Below are positions 18,410 through 28,113 of a stretch of 42,377 nt of DNA, piece by piece; the first letter of the stretch is position 1; each line of letters starts with the position of its first letter. A program made the translations under genes and the position numbers. The stretch lies in contig PDTV01000011.1 in NCBI GenBank assembly GCA_002747185.1, positions 70,216-112,592 on the forward strand. The letters run 5' to 3'. Source of the stretch: Candidatus Contendibacter odensensis. Lineage in GTDB: Bacteria; Pseudomonadota; Gammaproteobacteria; Competibacterales; Competibacteraceae. The notes under the pieces are model-generated. The model made no database searches. It was not told the origin of the DNA and saw only the letters and a program-made list of their open reading frames with translations.

Positions 18410-20419
18410 ATGACCCTATTTAATACTTCTAGTGTGTCAAAAATCCTTAGATCAGATTTCTACTCCAAAATAGTAGTAGTGCTCGTATTATTATCTATCG
18501 CCTTTGGTATCTATTTCAGATTAAAAGGATTAGGAAAGTCACCTTTTACTGTTGATGAATATTATATTGCCTCATCGATAAAAAACATACTGGAACATGG
18601 ACTTCCTGAATTCGATTGTGGCGGGTACTATATTCGCGGGTTACTGCTTCAGTATTCTGCGGTCCCGTTTTTTATCTACGGTGGAAATGATGAATATTGG
18701 CTAAGATTTATCACGGTATGCTCTAATCTTGCCGCGCTACCTGCTATCTTTCTCCTGGGAAAAAGGATAGCTGGAAAAGATGTTGCGTATTTAGCTGTAT
18801 TACTGTTTTCCTTATCTATCTGGGAAATAGAGTTCGCTCGATTTGCACGCATGTATGCCCCTTTTCAAGCTATTTTTATCTGGTATTTATTTTTTTTATA
18901 CCGGCGCATTTATGATGGTAATTTGGCCGCTGGTTACTGGATGTTTCTGCTCTCATTCACAAGCATATTCATATATGAAGGTGCTATATTTCCAGTATTA
19001 CTCAATTTTATGATTTTTTTTACTGGCACTCGCCGAGCCAGTATCAAAGATGCTTTTTTCATACTCACCATTTTTAGTATTGCATATTTATTCCTAACTT
19101 ACGATTTTCGCTATCTTGGTGTTGAAAGTTATTTTCCAGATGATCTGGCTTATCATGGGTCAAACAGACACAGGCTCCCTATTGAATTACCCAACATTTT
19201 AGCACTAACCCTCGAATCCAGCTCGATTTTTTTAACATTGTATACTCTTCATTTGGCAGCTTCCCTGTTGATCATCGGGTACTTGTCTATCAAGGTAAAA
19301 TCATACCATGACTTGGAATATTACCATGTCGTACTGTTTTCTTTCCTGATATTCCTGGCTTTAGCAAATATGTTCACTTTGGTTATTGGCTTTTTCATTA
19401 TTGCAGTACTGCTTGAACATATTCATCCAGAAATACTTCGGTATCGACCTGTAGTATTATCGATTATTGCTATAGTAGCGCTCTTTATTTTCTGGCTTGT
19501 ATACGGTTTATTTAGTAGTGAATGGCTTAGTATATTAGAATTAGAAAATCCAGATAAATCACAGCTCAAGCAATTGCTTGTTGTACTATTTAAATATCCA
19601 GATATTCCTGGTAAATTTATATATCCTTGGTTTTTTTCCATGCCTGCCATGACGATAAGCTCCATATTGATAGTTACAATCTGTGCAGCTTTAGTAATAA
19701 TCAGAAATGACCAGGATAATTATGGCTTTAAATTCTTTTTAGCAATTTCTACTGCTCTAGTCCTGTTATCATCGGTTCTAATACAACCCTACAGAACCAC
19801 CCGCTACACATTTTTTATTTACCCGATACTGTTACTGTTAATCATTTCCTCGCTAAACATATTAACATCCTTAGCTATAAAAAAATCCTGTAAAGCCTAC
19901 AAAGCATTTATCTTTCTGACTCTCATATTTATAATAATATCAGAAGACTTTGGGTTTGATCACCTCTTTAATATTGACAGTAATAGAATTATTTATCGTA
20001 CTGATTATAATCATGATAGAGCAGGACACTATTACCCAAGATGGGATTTTCGCACCGTAGGCCAATATATTCATGACCGAATTGAGCCTAGTGATATTGT
20101 TGTTTCCAGTGCTCGCGTCATACACTATTACCTTAATCAGATGGATTATTACTATGTTGAAAAAAACGCAAAAAAACTTAACGGGATTTTAGCCTGTAAA
20201 GGCACTAAAGATTTATGGTCTAACGCAAATCTGATTTATCAAGATAAAAAATTGGAGCAATTATTAGAGACCAATCCAGCTACAATCTGGTTGGTATTAA
20301 GATCGTATCGGTGGATCAGTGATTTCGAGAAAAATCTTGCGATAAAATATAAGAAATTTCATACTTTTGAAAGCTTTGACAAAAATCTAAATGTCTTCAG
20401 AATCCCCGCGAAAAAATAA
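18410..20419 (+). CDS. GT39/ArnT-like membrane glycosyltransferase (GT-C fold)
   Basis: A 669-residue polytopic protein with about a dozen hydrophobic helices in the first 500 residues and a soluble C-terminal part. The first outer loop carries the Asp-Glu motif (Asp49-Glu50 in FTVDEYYIASS) used by GT-C enzymes of the dolichyl-phosphate-mannose/ArnT superfamily. RFARMYAPFQAIFIWYLFF is another typical helix. Such enzymes move a sugar from a lipid-phosphate carrier onto a protein, lipid or glycan on the outer face of the membrane. The gene and its follower are much richer in A and T than their neighbours, and the gene has no clear ribosome site. Donor and acceptor are unknown. Confidence 0.75.
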   Translation: MTLFNTSSVSKILRSDFYSKIVVVLVLLSIAFGIYFRLKGLGKSPFTVDEYYIASSIKNILEHGLPEFDCGGYYIRGLLLQYSAVPFFIYGGNDEYWLRFITVCSNLAALPAIFLLGKRIAGKDVAYLAVLLFSLSIWEIEFARFARMYAPFQAIFIWYLFFLYRRIYDGNLAAGYWMFLLSFTSIFIYEGAIFPVLLNFMIFFTGTRRASIKDAFFILTIFSIAYLFLTYDFRYLGVESYFPDDLAYHGSNRHRLPIELPNILALTLESSSIFLTLYTLHLAASLLIIGYLSIKVKSYHDLEYYHVVLFSFLIFLALANMFTLVIGFFIIAVLLEHIHPEILRYRPVVLSIIAIVALFIFWLVYGLFSSEWLSILELENPDKSQLKQLLVVLFKYPDIPGKFIYPWFFSMPAMTISSILIVTICAALVIIRNDQDNYGFKFFLAISTALVLLSSVLIQPYRTTRYTFFIYPILLLLIISSLNILTSLAIKKSCKAYKAFIFLTLIFIIISEDFGFDHLFNIDSNRIIYRTDYNHDRAGHYYPRWDFRTVGQYIHDRIEPSDIVVSSARVIHYYLNQMDYYYVEKNAKKLNGILACKGTKDLWSNANLIYQDKKLEQLLETNPATIWLVLRSYRWISDFEKNLAIKYKKFHTFESFDKNLNVFRIPAKK

Positions 20420-20487
20420 AACAACATTGAGTAATAATCACCTAATAATCTGAAAAGTGATTATTATTAGCAAGATAAGGCAGTAAA

Positions 20488-21090
20488 ATGAAATTTAAAG
20501 AGTATAGATTTTTAATCTATTCCGATCTTTATCGAATCACAGGTCAGGCCAATATTCGCTCTCTTGTCTGGCATATCATTTGGGGAGAAGCATTTAAATA
20601 TAATTTCTGGATGCGTAGTTGCGCTTATACAGGACGTCATGCTTTGTTAAAATTTTCAATTTATCCCATAGCAAAGTTTTTGCTTAGACGATTAAGGTAC
20701 AAATTATCAATCTCAATTTCAGCAGACACCAAAATTGGAAGTGGATTTTATATAGGGCACTTTGGTGGAATCGTAGTAAATGCAAAAGCCATAATAGGAA
20801 AGAACTGCAATATTTCCCAATGCGTAACTTTAGGTCAAACCAATCGGGGCAAGAATAAAGGCAACCCAATACTCGGTGATAACATTTATATTGGACCTGG
20901 TGCAAAAATTATTGGCGCTATCAAAATTGGAAATAACGTTGCAATTGGCGCCAATTGCGTCGTCACAAAAGACATCCCCGATAATGCTGTTGTTGCAGGA
21001 ATACCCGGAAAGGTTATTTCACAGGAAGGATCAAAAGGGTATGTTAATAACACTGACTACGAAGATAAAATCAGCCAGGAATTTTATTAG
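20488..21090 (+). CDS. Serine-acetyltransferase-like hexapeptide acyltransferase
   Basis: A 200-residue protein whose C-terminal half is a left-handed beta-helix of hexapeptide repeats (TKIGSGFYIGHFGGIVVNAK, IIGKNCNISQCVTLGQTNRG, ILGDNIYIGPGAKIIGAIKI, VAIGANCVVTKDIPDNAVVA). This is the SAT-like pattern found in CysE and in polysaccharide O-acetyltransferases. The helical N-terminal domain of CysE is shortened, so transfer of acetyl to a surface sugar is more likely than cysteine synthesis. It lies 68 bases after the GT-C glycosyltransferase gene, in the same AT-rich DNA, and is probably co-transcribed. Confidence 0.75.
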   Translation: MKFKEYRFLIYSDLYRITGQANIRSLVWHIIWGEAFKYNFWMRSCAYTGRHALLKFSIYPIAKFLLRRLRYKLSISISADTKIGSGFYIGHFGGIVVNAKAIIGKNCNISQCVTLGQTNRGKNKGNPILGDNIYIGPGAKIIGAIKIGNNVAIGANCVVTKDIPDNAVVAGIPGKVISQEGSKGYVNNTDYEDKISQEFY

Positions 21091-21492
21091 CTCAAACTCA
21101 CTGTCTTGCCATATTTTGCAACCCAGCTCATAACACTTTCATGGGCAACCCAAACTGGCGTGCCAATCTGGACGGTACTGATCCACAACGGGCGCTGCAA
21201 TTAATTCTGACCCGTAGTCTTATCACCTTGATTGACAGGCTCACCACTTGCCTTGCGACATATCAGGTCGGTCACGATTGAATGTATCGGGAGTACCCAA
21301 AACGCCAAACCAGAAATCCAGTAGCCATTTAATCACAGCCCTATCCTGTTATGCTGAAATTGATAGAAAAAAAACAGCATGATACAAGACCCAAAGAACC
21401 TGGTTTTTTAATAACCCAATGCCATTCAATCGTTTTTCCCAGAAACGCAATTTATCCAAAAATACTATTCGCTTCAGGACAATGCTCTAAAG
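21091..21492. other. Gap between the AT-rich island and uppP; possible small relic
   Basis: No firm gene. On the minus strand a 31-codon frame (21336 to 21241, GTG start, AGGATAGGG before it) reads IKWLLDFWFGVLGTPDTFNR. The DFWFG start recalls DUF924 proteins, but the frame stops at once and nothing recognisable continues. A plus-strand 46-codon frame (21139-21279, MGNPNWRANLDGTDPQRALQ at its start) is also present and unrecognised. Either could be decayed coding sequence. Confidence 0.25.
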
Positions 21493-22308
21493 TTAGCCTG
21501 CCCAGGGATGGTGGTGGAAATACATCAGCAACAAACCACCGAATATAATCCGATACCATGCAAAAGGAATAAAGCTATTTGTCCCCACATACGCCAGCAG
21601 AAACCGTACTACCACCAGACTGCCAAGAAAGGCGGCCACGAAACCGACCGCGAATATCGGCAAATCTGCTGTCGTCAGGTTGCCCCACTCTTTCAGCAAA
21701 CTATAAAGCGTCGCCGCAAACATGGTTGGGATAGCCAGAAAGAATGAAAACTCGGTGGCTGCAAACCTTGACATTCCGCCCAACATGCCACCCATAATGG
21801 TTGCTCCGGAACGTGATACACCCGGAAACAGGGCAGCACTCTGTGCCATACCCACCAGCAACGCATCTTTCCATGTCATATCATCCACTTGCTGAATCCG
21901 GCCTGCCGGTGCGTAACGCTCAATCAGCAAAATGATAACACCACCGACAACTAATGCACCTGCTACCGTCACTGGATTAAACAAATAATGGGTAATATAA
22001 TCATGCGATAACAAGCCCAGTACTGCTGCTGGAATAAACGCGACGACAAGATTGACAGTCAGCCGTTGTGATTTTCGATCACGATCAAGATAGCGAACTG
22101 TATCCAGTATTCGCTGTCGATAAATCCAGACAACTGCCAAAATAGCGCCAAGTTGAATGAAGATCTCGAACGTTTCAGCGCGGGAGCCGGTGAAATTGAG
22201 AAAATCGCCAACGATAATGAGATGGCCTGTACTGGAAATTGGCAAAAACTCTGAAGCGGCCTCAACCAGCCCCATAACCAGTGCCTTGAGAATCAACAAA
22301 ATATCCAA
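21493..22308 (-). CDS. uppP: Undecaprenyl-diphosphatase UppP (BacA)
   Basis: An integral membrane phosphatase of 271 residues that recycles undecaprenyl pyrophosphate to the monophosphate carrier for cell-wall and surface-glycan synthesis. The two family signatures are intact: EAASEFLPISSTGHLIIVGD near the N-terminus (Glu-rich motif and SSTGH) and FPGVSRSGATIMGGMLGGMS (catalytic Arg/Ser region). There are about eight hydrophobic segments. The ATG has an AGGAGC ribosome site about 9 bases before it. It is divergent from the DUF4124 gene. Its presence beside the GT-C/O-acetyltransferase island fits lipid-carrier use, though uppP itself is a housekeeping gene. Confidence 0.95.
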   Translation of the reverse strand: MDILLILKALVMGLVEAASEFLPISSTGHLIIVGDFLNFTGSRAETFEIFIQLGAILAVVWIYRQRILDTVRYLDRDRKSQRLTVNLVVAFIPAAVLGLLSHDYITHYLFNPVTVAGALVVGGVIILLIERYAPAGRIQQVDDMTWKDALLVGMAQSAALFPGVSRSGATIMGGMLGGMSRFAATEFSFFLAIPTMFAATLYSLLKEWGNLTTADLPIFAVGFVAAFLGSLVVVRFLLAYVGTNSFIPFAWYRIIFGGLLLMYFHHHPWAG

Positions 22309-22381
22309 GCGTGCTCCTTTAAATCATGTCCAAAGCAAAGGAAGCGATTTTAGCAACTCTCAAAGGCAACTGTGCCGGATA

Positions 22382-22993
22382 ATGCGTGCTTCACTCTTTA
22401 TTTTCGCACAATGGATTGTCGCCCCGCTGGCAATGGCACAGAACGAGCAGAATGTTTACAAATGGGTAGATCGTCATGGACAAACGCACTACGGTACGCG
22501 ACAGCCTGCCGATACCACCGCTGTTCAAAAACTGACTATTCCGCTGACATCATCACCCGGGCAAACCAAGCCATCCAGTCGTAACGCCTTGAGCGAAATC
22601 GAGCGGATCAGTGCGCTCGCCGAGCAAATGGAACGCAAGAACAACACCATGGAAAAAGAACGCCAGGAGCGCGCATTGCGCGACCTGGAAATGGAAAACA
22701 AGATACTAAAAAACACCTTGCTAAAGCATAAATTGCAACAGAAAACACAACCCAGTAGCAACGAGTCAAGTGAACCGGTCCACTATTTTGGTTATCCCTA
22801 TTATTCCGGCTATCCACCCTATCGATTGCCTTGTTTCTTGCCACCTTGCCATCGCACGATCCCGCCGATAAAGCCAATCCACACAATAACGCCAAAAATT
22901 CCAAGACCGCAACGACCCCGCGCCAAACCTGATCCAACCCTTAAACCGAACCCGCAAGGTGTGTTTCGGGGCCATACCTCAATGCGATATTAG
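22382..22993 (+). CDS. DUF4124-domain secreted protein
   Basis: A 203-residue protein with a signal peptide (RASLFIFAQWIVAPLAMAQ, cut about residue 20) and an N-terminal DUF4124 domain (VYKWVDRHGQTHYGTRQP). A predicted coiled coil rich in Glu and Lys follows (LSEIERISALAEQMERKNNT onward, about 80-130), then a Tyr/Pro-rich C-terminus. DUF4124 proteins are common periplasmic or envelope proteins of gammaproteobacteria with no settled function. The frame is open further upstream over uppP, but the ATG at 22382 gives the only start with a signal peptide. A weak GGA precedes it. Confidence 0.8.
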   Translation: MRASLFIFAQWIVAPLAMAQNEQNVYKWVDRHGQTHYGTRQPADTTAVQKLTIPLTSSPGQTKPSSRNALSEIERISALAEQMERKNNTMEKERQERALRDLEMENKILKNTLLKHKLQQKTQPSSNESSEPVHYFGYPYYSGYPPYRLPCFLPPCHRTIPPIKPIHTITPKIPRPQRPRAKPDPTLKPNPQGVFRGHTSMRY

Positions 22994-23003
22994 GACTTTA
23001 CTT

Positions 23004-23099
23004 TATAGGAGTTACGCAGTTGGCAGGATCGAGCACAGCATATAGTCGTTTGAAACACATCTCGCCTACCAAATGAGCGTCAACTGCGTAAATCCTACT
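23004..23099. mobile_element. MITE-like element with 17-bp terminal inverted repeats
   Basis: TAGGAGTTACGCAGTTG (23006-23022) and CAACTGCGTAAATCCTA (23081-23097) are inverted copies with one mismatch, bounding a 92-base non-coding unit. The outermost TA on both sides fits a TA target duplication, as made by IS630/Tc1-mariner-type transposases. No transposase frame is inside. The right end overlaps the cobA stop codon, so the insertion supplies the last codons and the TAG of cobA. A single copy in the window; the family is inferred from the TA ends only. Confidence 0.6.
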
Positions 23100-23886
23100 C
23101 TATTCTGCCTGCAGGCTTAAACCAATGCAGTTGTGGATGCAACCTGACAACCTCGCCCACAATGAGCAAAGCAGGAGCACGAACACCAACGCCCTGAATG
23201 CTGTCAGATAGTGTTGCCAAAGTTGCACAGTATACGCGCTGCTCTGGCTGCGTTCCCTGCTCGACCAACGCGACCGGCATATCGGCAGACATGCCATATG
23301 CACGCAACCTGTCACAAATGTGCACAACTGTCCTTAACCCCATATAAAACACCACCGTCTGATTGGGCTGTACCAGCGCTGGCCAATTCAAATCCAGGGT
23401 ACCATTCTTCAAATGGCCGGTTACAAACACGCAGGACTGCGCATAGTCCCGATGGGTTAGCGGGATACCGGCATAAGCAGCACAGCCGGCTGCCGCTGTC
23501 ACACCAGGCACCACCTGAAAAGGAATACCTTGCACCATCAGGGTCTGAATTTCCTCACCACCGCGACCAAAGATAAAAGGATCCCCTCCTTTCAGCCGCA
23601 ATACTCGCTTGCCCTGACCAGCCAGGCTCACCAGCAGTTGATTAATCTGGCCTTGAGAGACAACATGATTATTAGGTTCCTTACCCACAAAGATACGCTC
23701 GACGGTCTGTTCCAACAGTGACAGAATCACCGGTGCAACCAATCGATCATAAACAACAACGTCGCTCTGCTTCATCAGCCGTAACGCTTTCAATGTTAAT
23801 AACTCAGGATCACCAGGCCCTGCGCCCACCAGATAAACCTCACCCACTGGAAGCCGCTCGCTGCCCAGGCTTGCTTGTTCTATCAT
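23095..23886 (-). CDS. cobA: Uroporphyrinogen-III C-methyltransferase
   Basis: Adds methyl groups at C2 and C7 of uroporphyrinogen III to make precorrin-2, the entry to cobalamin and siroheme. 263 residues, a single SUMT domain without the CysG oxidase/chelatase part. Signatures: [20 protein letters not shown] (SAM-binding start), [38 protein letters not shown] and VTGHLK. The stop codon lies within the right arm of a MITE-like element, so the C-terminus may have been changed slightly by it. It is followed on its upstream side by cobC and cbiB in one minus-strand run, 47 bases from cobC. Confidence 0.95.
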   Translation of the reverse strand: MIEQASLGSERLPVGEVYLVGAGPGDPELLTLKALRLMKQSDVVVYDRLVAPVILSLLEQTVERIFVGKEPNNHVVSQGQINQLLVSLAGQGKRVLRLKGGDPFIFGRGGEEIQTLMVQGIPFQVVPGVTAAAGCAAYAGIPLTHRDYAQSCVFVTGHLKNGTLDLNWPALVQPNQTVVFYMGLRTVVHICDRLRAYGMSADMPVALVEQGTQPEQRVYCATLATLSDSIQGVGVRAPALLIVGEVVRLHPQLHWFKPAGRIE

Positions 23887-23933
23887 TATCGTTTGGTTAT
23901 CCGTTACAAATAATAATAAATGAAGTCAATGCA

Positions 23934-24947
23934 TCAAAATGACTCCAGCCGCTCCATACGTACAGCGCTTAACGCTAATTCCAGCCGTCGCCAGTCAGAT
24001 TGCTGTCCCGGCAACCCAAAGCGCAATCCCGGTAAATCTTTAAAGCATCGAACCAATATGCCACGCCGTGCCAAAGCATCCCGCCAAAACGCAGCATCTG
24101 GCAGCGGCAGCCATTGAAACAACCCGGTACCTCCGGTAACGGGCAAGCCTTGCCGCTCCAACATATCCGCTAAACGACTGCCACAGTCTGTCAGCGACCG
24201 CCGCATCCGATCTTGCCAGGCATGATCAGCTAACGCCTGCATCGCTACCCAGCGGCTTGCTCCACTGACTGGCCACGGCCCCAGGTGCTCTTGCAAGCGC
24301 TTCAGCACTGCCGGTTCTGCTAATGCAAACCCGACACGCGCCCCGGCCAGACCAAAAAACTTGCCTAATGAGCGTAATACGATAAGCCCCGATAACAAGC
24401 CAGTATGATTTGCCAGGCTATCTGCCGGTGTGACATCCATGAAAGCTTCATCCACTACCAGCCAGCCCCCGCGTCTGGCCAGTCGCATGTACCAATCTAG
24501 CAAGGTTGTGGTTGTAAAACGAATACCCGTAGGATTATTAGGATTGATTATCACCAATACGTCCAGATGTTCTATCGCTGCATCCAGGGTTTCAATGTTT
24601 TCAGCCGCCAGTAACTCGACCTGGTGCCCTGCTCGCCACCAGGCCTGTGCATGTTCAACATAGGCCGGATGAATCACACCCACCCGACACGGCTTACGTA
24701 GCAATGGCAGGGCCTGAATAACCGCTTGCGAACCGGCAGTTGGTAATAAAAATGATGCGTCATAATAGGCTTTTGCTGCCGCTTCCAGACCATCATCCGA
24801 CTCAGGCAATCGCTGCCAAACGGCGGCAGGTATCATGGGTACAGTCCAGCCATTTGGATTAATACCTGTCGATAAATCCAGCCACTCATGTAGTGGAATA
24901 CGATAATGTATCGCCGCTGTCCGCAATGCACCACCGTGCTCAAGCAA
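23934..24947 (-). CDS. cobC: L-threonine-O-3-phosphate decarboxylase (CobC; Salmonella CobD)
   Basis: A PLP enzyme of aminotransferase class I/II fold, 337 residues, making aminopropanol phosphate for the nucleotide loop of cobalamin. Markers: HGGALRTAA and WLDLSTGINPNGW at the N-terminus, VIINPNNPTG, WLVVDEAFMD and the PLP-lysine motif LRSLGKFFGLAGARVGF. It overlaps the upstream cbiB gene by 8 bases, using a TTG start at 24947, since the family N-terminus LEHGGxL begins there and no ATG is available. The overlap suggests coupled translation with cbiB, whose product uses this enzyme's product. Confidence 0.93.
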   Translation of the reverse strand: MLEHGGALRTAAIHYRIPLHEWLDLSTGINPNGWTVPMIPAAVWQRLPESDDGLEAAAKAYYDASFLLPTAGSQAVIQALPLLRKPCRVGVIHPAYVEHAQAWWRAGHQVELLAAENIETLDAAIEHLDVLVIINPNNPTGIRFTTTTLLDWYMRLARRGGWLVVDEAFMDVTPADSLANHTGLLSGLIVLRSLGKFFGLAGARVGFALAEPAVLKRLQEHLGPWPVSGASRWVAMQALADHAWQDRMRRSLTDCGSRLADMLERQGLPVTGGTGLFQWLPLPDAAFWRDALARRGILVRCFKDLPGLRFGLPGQQSDWRRLELALSAVRMERLESF

Positions 24948-25968
24948 ACGCCCACCCTCCTAACACAATCAACACCAACCACATACCCAGCGTCCAACGC
25001 AACAAATATACTGCACGGGGAATATCCTCAGCACGAGTAGCCAAACCATCACCCAGTGCTGGACGCGCTGTCCATTCACCAAGGTAGCGGGCAGAACCAC
25101 CCAGTGCCAGATGCAACGCACCCGCACCTGCGGCTATTAACCAATCACTGTTAGGACTTGTCCATATATCAGACTTGAGAAGCGTCCAACGTAGTTTTTT
25201 CCAGACGATCTTCCAATCTCGCGCTTTCCACATGACCCCATGTCTACGCCAGTCATGCCAAATTCGCACCCACCGGTAACTCATCCAGCCACGCCTAACA
25301 CACGTCCACTGGCAACCTGTCAATCGATAACCCAACGCTGTCAAACGTGCTGGAAACCAGTTCAGTACATCATCTAACCGTGCAGCTGACCAACCAAACT
25401 CACTATAACGTGGTGTGCGGTAACCCCACATGGCATCCAGGATATTTGCCAGTCGATACAACACCACACCCGGCACACCGGCGACAATGAACCAGAACAA
25501 TATACCCAGCACCGTGTCACAACCATTTTTCAGTACACATTCCACAGTAGCCCGACTGAGCTGCTCTTCATCCAGATCATCGGTATCACGGCTGACCATC
25601 ATGGCCAATCGTTCACGAGCCTGTGGCAAATCGGCCATCTGCAACGCCATTTCCACGGCCTCAGCACAATGACACAAGCCGCGTGCGCTAATAGCCAGAT
25701 ATAGCACACCCCAAGAGACGGCCAAACCCAGCAGAGGCACGTTGGCCAAAACATGGACAACCCATACAGGTGGAACCAACAGTATTATCAATGCAGCAAT
25801 ACCACGCTCTTGCCGTATGGGATCTTTTGCCGCTGTTGCGCCGTACAGGTGCACCTCTACCCAACGTGCCCACTTGACGAAACCGGCTAACGGATGCCAA
25901 CGGCGAGGCTCACCGAACAGCTGATCCAGCAACACCGCACCGAGGCAAAGCCATGCTGTTTGCATCAA
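24940..25968 (-). CDS. cbiB: Adenosylcobinamide-phosphate synthase (CobD/CbiB)
   Basis: An inner-membrane enzyme of 342 residues that joins aminopropanol phosphate to adenosylcobyric acid. The family start LDQLFGEPRRWHPLAGFVKW is present, as are MVSRDTDDLDEEQLSRATVE, WFIVAGVPGVVLYRLANILD and MWGYRTPRYSEFGWSAARLDD, with several hydrophobic helices. It is the first gene of the minus-strand cbiB-cobC-cobA run and divergent from cobQ across a 124-base gap. That gap shows no cobalamin riboswitch that I can recognise. Naming differs between Pseudomonas (CobD) and Salmonella (CbiB). Confidence 0.94.
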   Translation of the reverse strand: MMQTAWLCLGAVLLDQLFGEPRRWHPLAGFVKWARWVEVHLYGATAAKDPIRQERGIAALIILLVPPVWVVHVLANVPLLGLAVSWGVLYLAISARGLCHCAEAVEMALQMADLPQARERLAMMVSRDTDDLDEEQLSRATVECVLKNGCDTVLGILFWFIVAGVPGVVLYRLANILDAMWGYRTPRYSEFGWSAARLDDVLNWFPARLTALGYRLTGCQWTCVRRGWMSYRWVRIWHDWRRHGVMWKARDWKIVWKKLRWTLLKSDIWTSPNSDWLIAAGAGALHLALGGSARYLGEWTARPALGDGLATRAEDIPRAVYLLRWTLGMWLVLIVLGGWAFA

Positions 25969-26092
25969 ATACCTTGATTAATATCGGAACTTATTGAAAG
26001 CGGACTATATTTTTCCAAAACCATGGCATATCAAAAATTGATAAAGGCGCTAGTGTAGCCAAAAACCAAATGTTTCAGTAAAAATTGCACTT

Positions 26093-27556
26093 ATGACAAT
26101 TAAAACTTTCATGATTCAGGGCACAACGTCCGATGCCGGTAAAAGCGTTGTTGTTGCCGGATTATGTCGATTGCTGGCACGGCGTGGTGTGCGCGTTGTA
26201 CCGTTCAAGCCGCAAAATATGGCACTTAACAGTGCAGTCACGGTAAATGGTGGTGAAATTGGCCGTGCCCAAGCTGTCCAGGCACAAGCGGCTTTTCTGG
26301 AGCCGCACACCGACATGAATCCGGTATTACTCAAACCCAATACTGATGTCGGTGCGCAAGTCATTATTCATGGGCGGGCACTATCCAATATGGATGCACG
26401 CCGCTATCACGACTATAAACCAACAGCCATGACCGCTGTTATGGAATCCTATCAGCGACTGTGCAATACCTATGACGTGATACTGGTTGAAGGTGCAGGC
26501 AGTCCGGCAGAAATCAATTTACGCGATAAAGACATCGCAAATATGGGTTTCGCTGAAGCGGCAAACTGTCCGGTTTGGCTGGTAAGTGATATCGACCGGG
26601 GCGGTGTATTCGCTCATTTATACGGCACGCTTGCCCTGCTTTCAGAGCGCGAGCAGGCACGCATTACAGGCTTGATTATTAACCGCTTTCGAGGTGATGT
26701 CAGCTTGCTGACACCTGGACTGGATTGGTTAGCTGACAAAACGGGCAAGCCGGTGTTGGGCGTATTGCCTTACTTGCAGGGTTTACATCTGGAAGCTGAA
26801 GATGCGCTACCACGCGATTTAAGGGTCGCCAAAGATACCGAACGCTTAAACGTGACGGTGCCAGTACTGGCGCGAATCAGCAACCACACCGACCTTGATC
26901 CGCTGCGGCTACATCCACAGGTCGAGGTGTGCTGGGTACGCTCCGGTGAGGCTATTCCGCCCAGTGACCTGATTATTCTGCCAGGCAGCAAAAGCACCCG
27001 AGGCGATCTGCAACGATTACGTGAACAGGGTTGGGATCAAGCCATCAGTCGTCATATCCGTTATGGCGGCAAGGTGCTTGGTATTTGTGGCGGATTTCAA
27101 ATGCTGGGGCGCGTTGTGCATGACCCTGAAGGGCTGGAAGGAAAAGCGGGTAGCAGTCCAGGATTAAACTTCCTGGACTTTGAAACAGTGCTGGAACCAG
27201 AAAAGCAGCTACGTCGGGTTACGGGGCGCTTGCTGCCCGAACAAACTGTGGTCAGCGGTTATGAAATACACGCTGGCACGAGCTCAGGATCAGCACTAGC
27301 GCAACCGGCCATTCAACGTGATGATGGCCATGTCGATGGTGTACGTTCAGATGACGGGCAGATCATCGGCACGTATCTGCATGGACTGTTTGATGCTGCA
27401 CCAACTCGTGATGCCTTATTACGCTGGGCAGGATTAGCCGTGCGTAAAACGCCGGATTATCGGCAATTGCGTGAAGAAGGCATCAACCGGCTGGCAGATA
27501 TGCTGGAAACTCATCTTGACTTGAGGCAATGGCTTGAATCAATAGGTGCTCATTAA
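26093..27556 (+). CDS. cobQ: Cobyric acid synthase (CobQ/CbiP)
   Basis: A glutamine-dependent amidotransferase of 487 residues, amidating four side chains of adenosylcobyrinic acid a,c-diamide. The N-terminal dethiobiotin-synthase-like half has [19 protein letters not shown] (P-loop), [13 protein letters not shown] and [12 protein letters not shown]. The C-terminal class-I glutaminase half has [10 protein letters not shown] (nucleophile Cys) and GTYLHGLFD (His). Full family length. It is divergent from cbiB and stands alone on the plus strand. The ATG at 26093 gives the family N-terminus; no strong ribosome site is visible. Confidence 0.96.
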   Translation: MTIKTFMIQGTTSDAGKSVVVAGLCRLLARRGVRVVPFKPQNMALNSAVTVNGGEIGRAQAVQAQAAFLEPHTDMNPVLLKPNTDVGAQVIIHGRALSNMDARRYHDYKPTAMTAVMESYQRLCNTYDVILVEGAGSPAEINLRDKDIANMGFAEAANCPVWLVSDIDRGGVFAHLYGTLALLSEREQARITGLIINRFRGDVSLLTPGLDWLADKTGKPVLGVLPYLQGLHLEAEDALPRDLRVAKDTERLNVTVPVLARISNHTDLDPLRLHPQVEVCWVRSGEAIPPSDLIILPGSKSTRGDLQRLREQGWDQAISRHIRYGGKVLGICGGFQMLGRVVHDPEGLEGKAGSSPGLNFLDFETVLEPEKQLRRVTGRLLPEQTVVSGYEIHAGTSSGSALAQPAIQRDDGHVDGVRSDDGQIIGTYLHGLFDAAPTRDALLRWAGLAVRKTPDYRQLREEGINRLADMLETHLDLRQWLESIGAH

Positions 27557-27871
27557 ATAGATTCGTTTGACGACGCTATCTAAATGTTGGCACGATGACA
27601 TTATCGTGTATCACAAGCAGGGTGATTGATGGCTTCACGTATCAAAATTGTTTACCCCTTGACAGGGAAACTCACAAGCCGGTAGCAGAACCGCTTAGCC
27701 TGTCTGACTATATTTCCAGCATGCGACCTTGCTGTAACTGTCCAAAATCCATATAGAGCCAAAATCAAAATAAGTAAGGATAGAGCTGAAACAGCCTACT
27801 TTAATCAGGTCACACAGCCCAATTTGATCTCTTAAGTTTGCCTTAAGTATCGCCGGGGAAAATAACACGTG
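27557..27871. other. Gap between cobQ and the protease; nothing certain
   Basis: No gene is seen. Two adjacent CTTAAG boxes separated by five bases (27834-27850) lie just before the protease leader frame. A TTGACA-like hexamer at 27659 has no matching -10 at the right distance. Confidence 0.25.
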
Positions 27872-27976
27872 ATGACAAAACAGCAAAAGGCAAACACTAT
27901 GGAAATTTCTAGCAAGGTCAAAAACATTATTGTGGCGATAACGCTTGCCACAGGCATATTGTTAATATCACTGTAA
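27872..27976 (+). pseudogene. Out-of-frame signal peptide of the DegP-like protease
   Basis: A short frame preceded by GGGGAA at 27855-27860 reads MTKQQKANTMEISSKVKNII and then the hydrophobic VAITLATGILLISL before TAA. This is a lysine-bearing start and core like a signal peptide. The protease body follows at once in another frame, which spells HIVNITVTSNQQPALIKR from about 27952. The usual 20-30 residue stretch between signal and VVNIS (around the LVE..SPA motif) is missing. A small deletion plus frameshift therefore appears to have split the export signal from the enzyme. Confidence 0.6.
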
Positions 27977-28113
27977 CCAGCAACCAGCAGCCAGCACTCA
28001 TCAAGCGTGGATTTCCACGACCGGGTATTGAACAGCATCCTTTTAACGAGCTTTTTAAACACTTTCCACTGCCGCCTATACCACCTAACAGTCACGCATT
28101 TCCAGCACACGGG

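Noticed and set aside
21241..21336. A 31-codon minus frame beginning like DUF924 (DFWFG)
   Set aside because: Too short, and no continuation is found in any frame; kept only as a note on the gap.
25969..26092. Search for a cobalamin riboswitch between cbiB and cobQ
   Set aside because: No B12-box-like sequence or the usual extended folding region; the gap is too short (124 bases) for divergent riboswitch and promoters.
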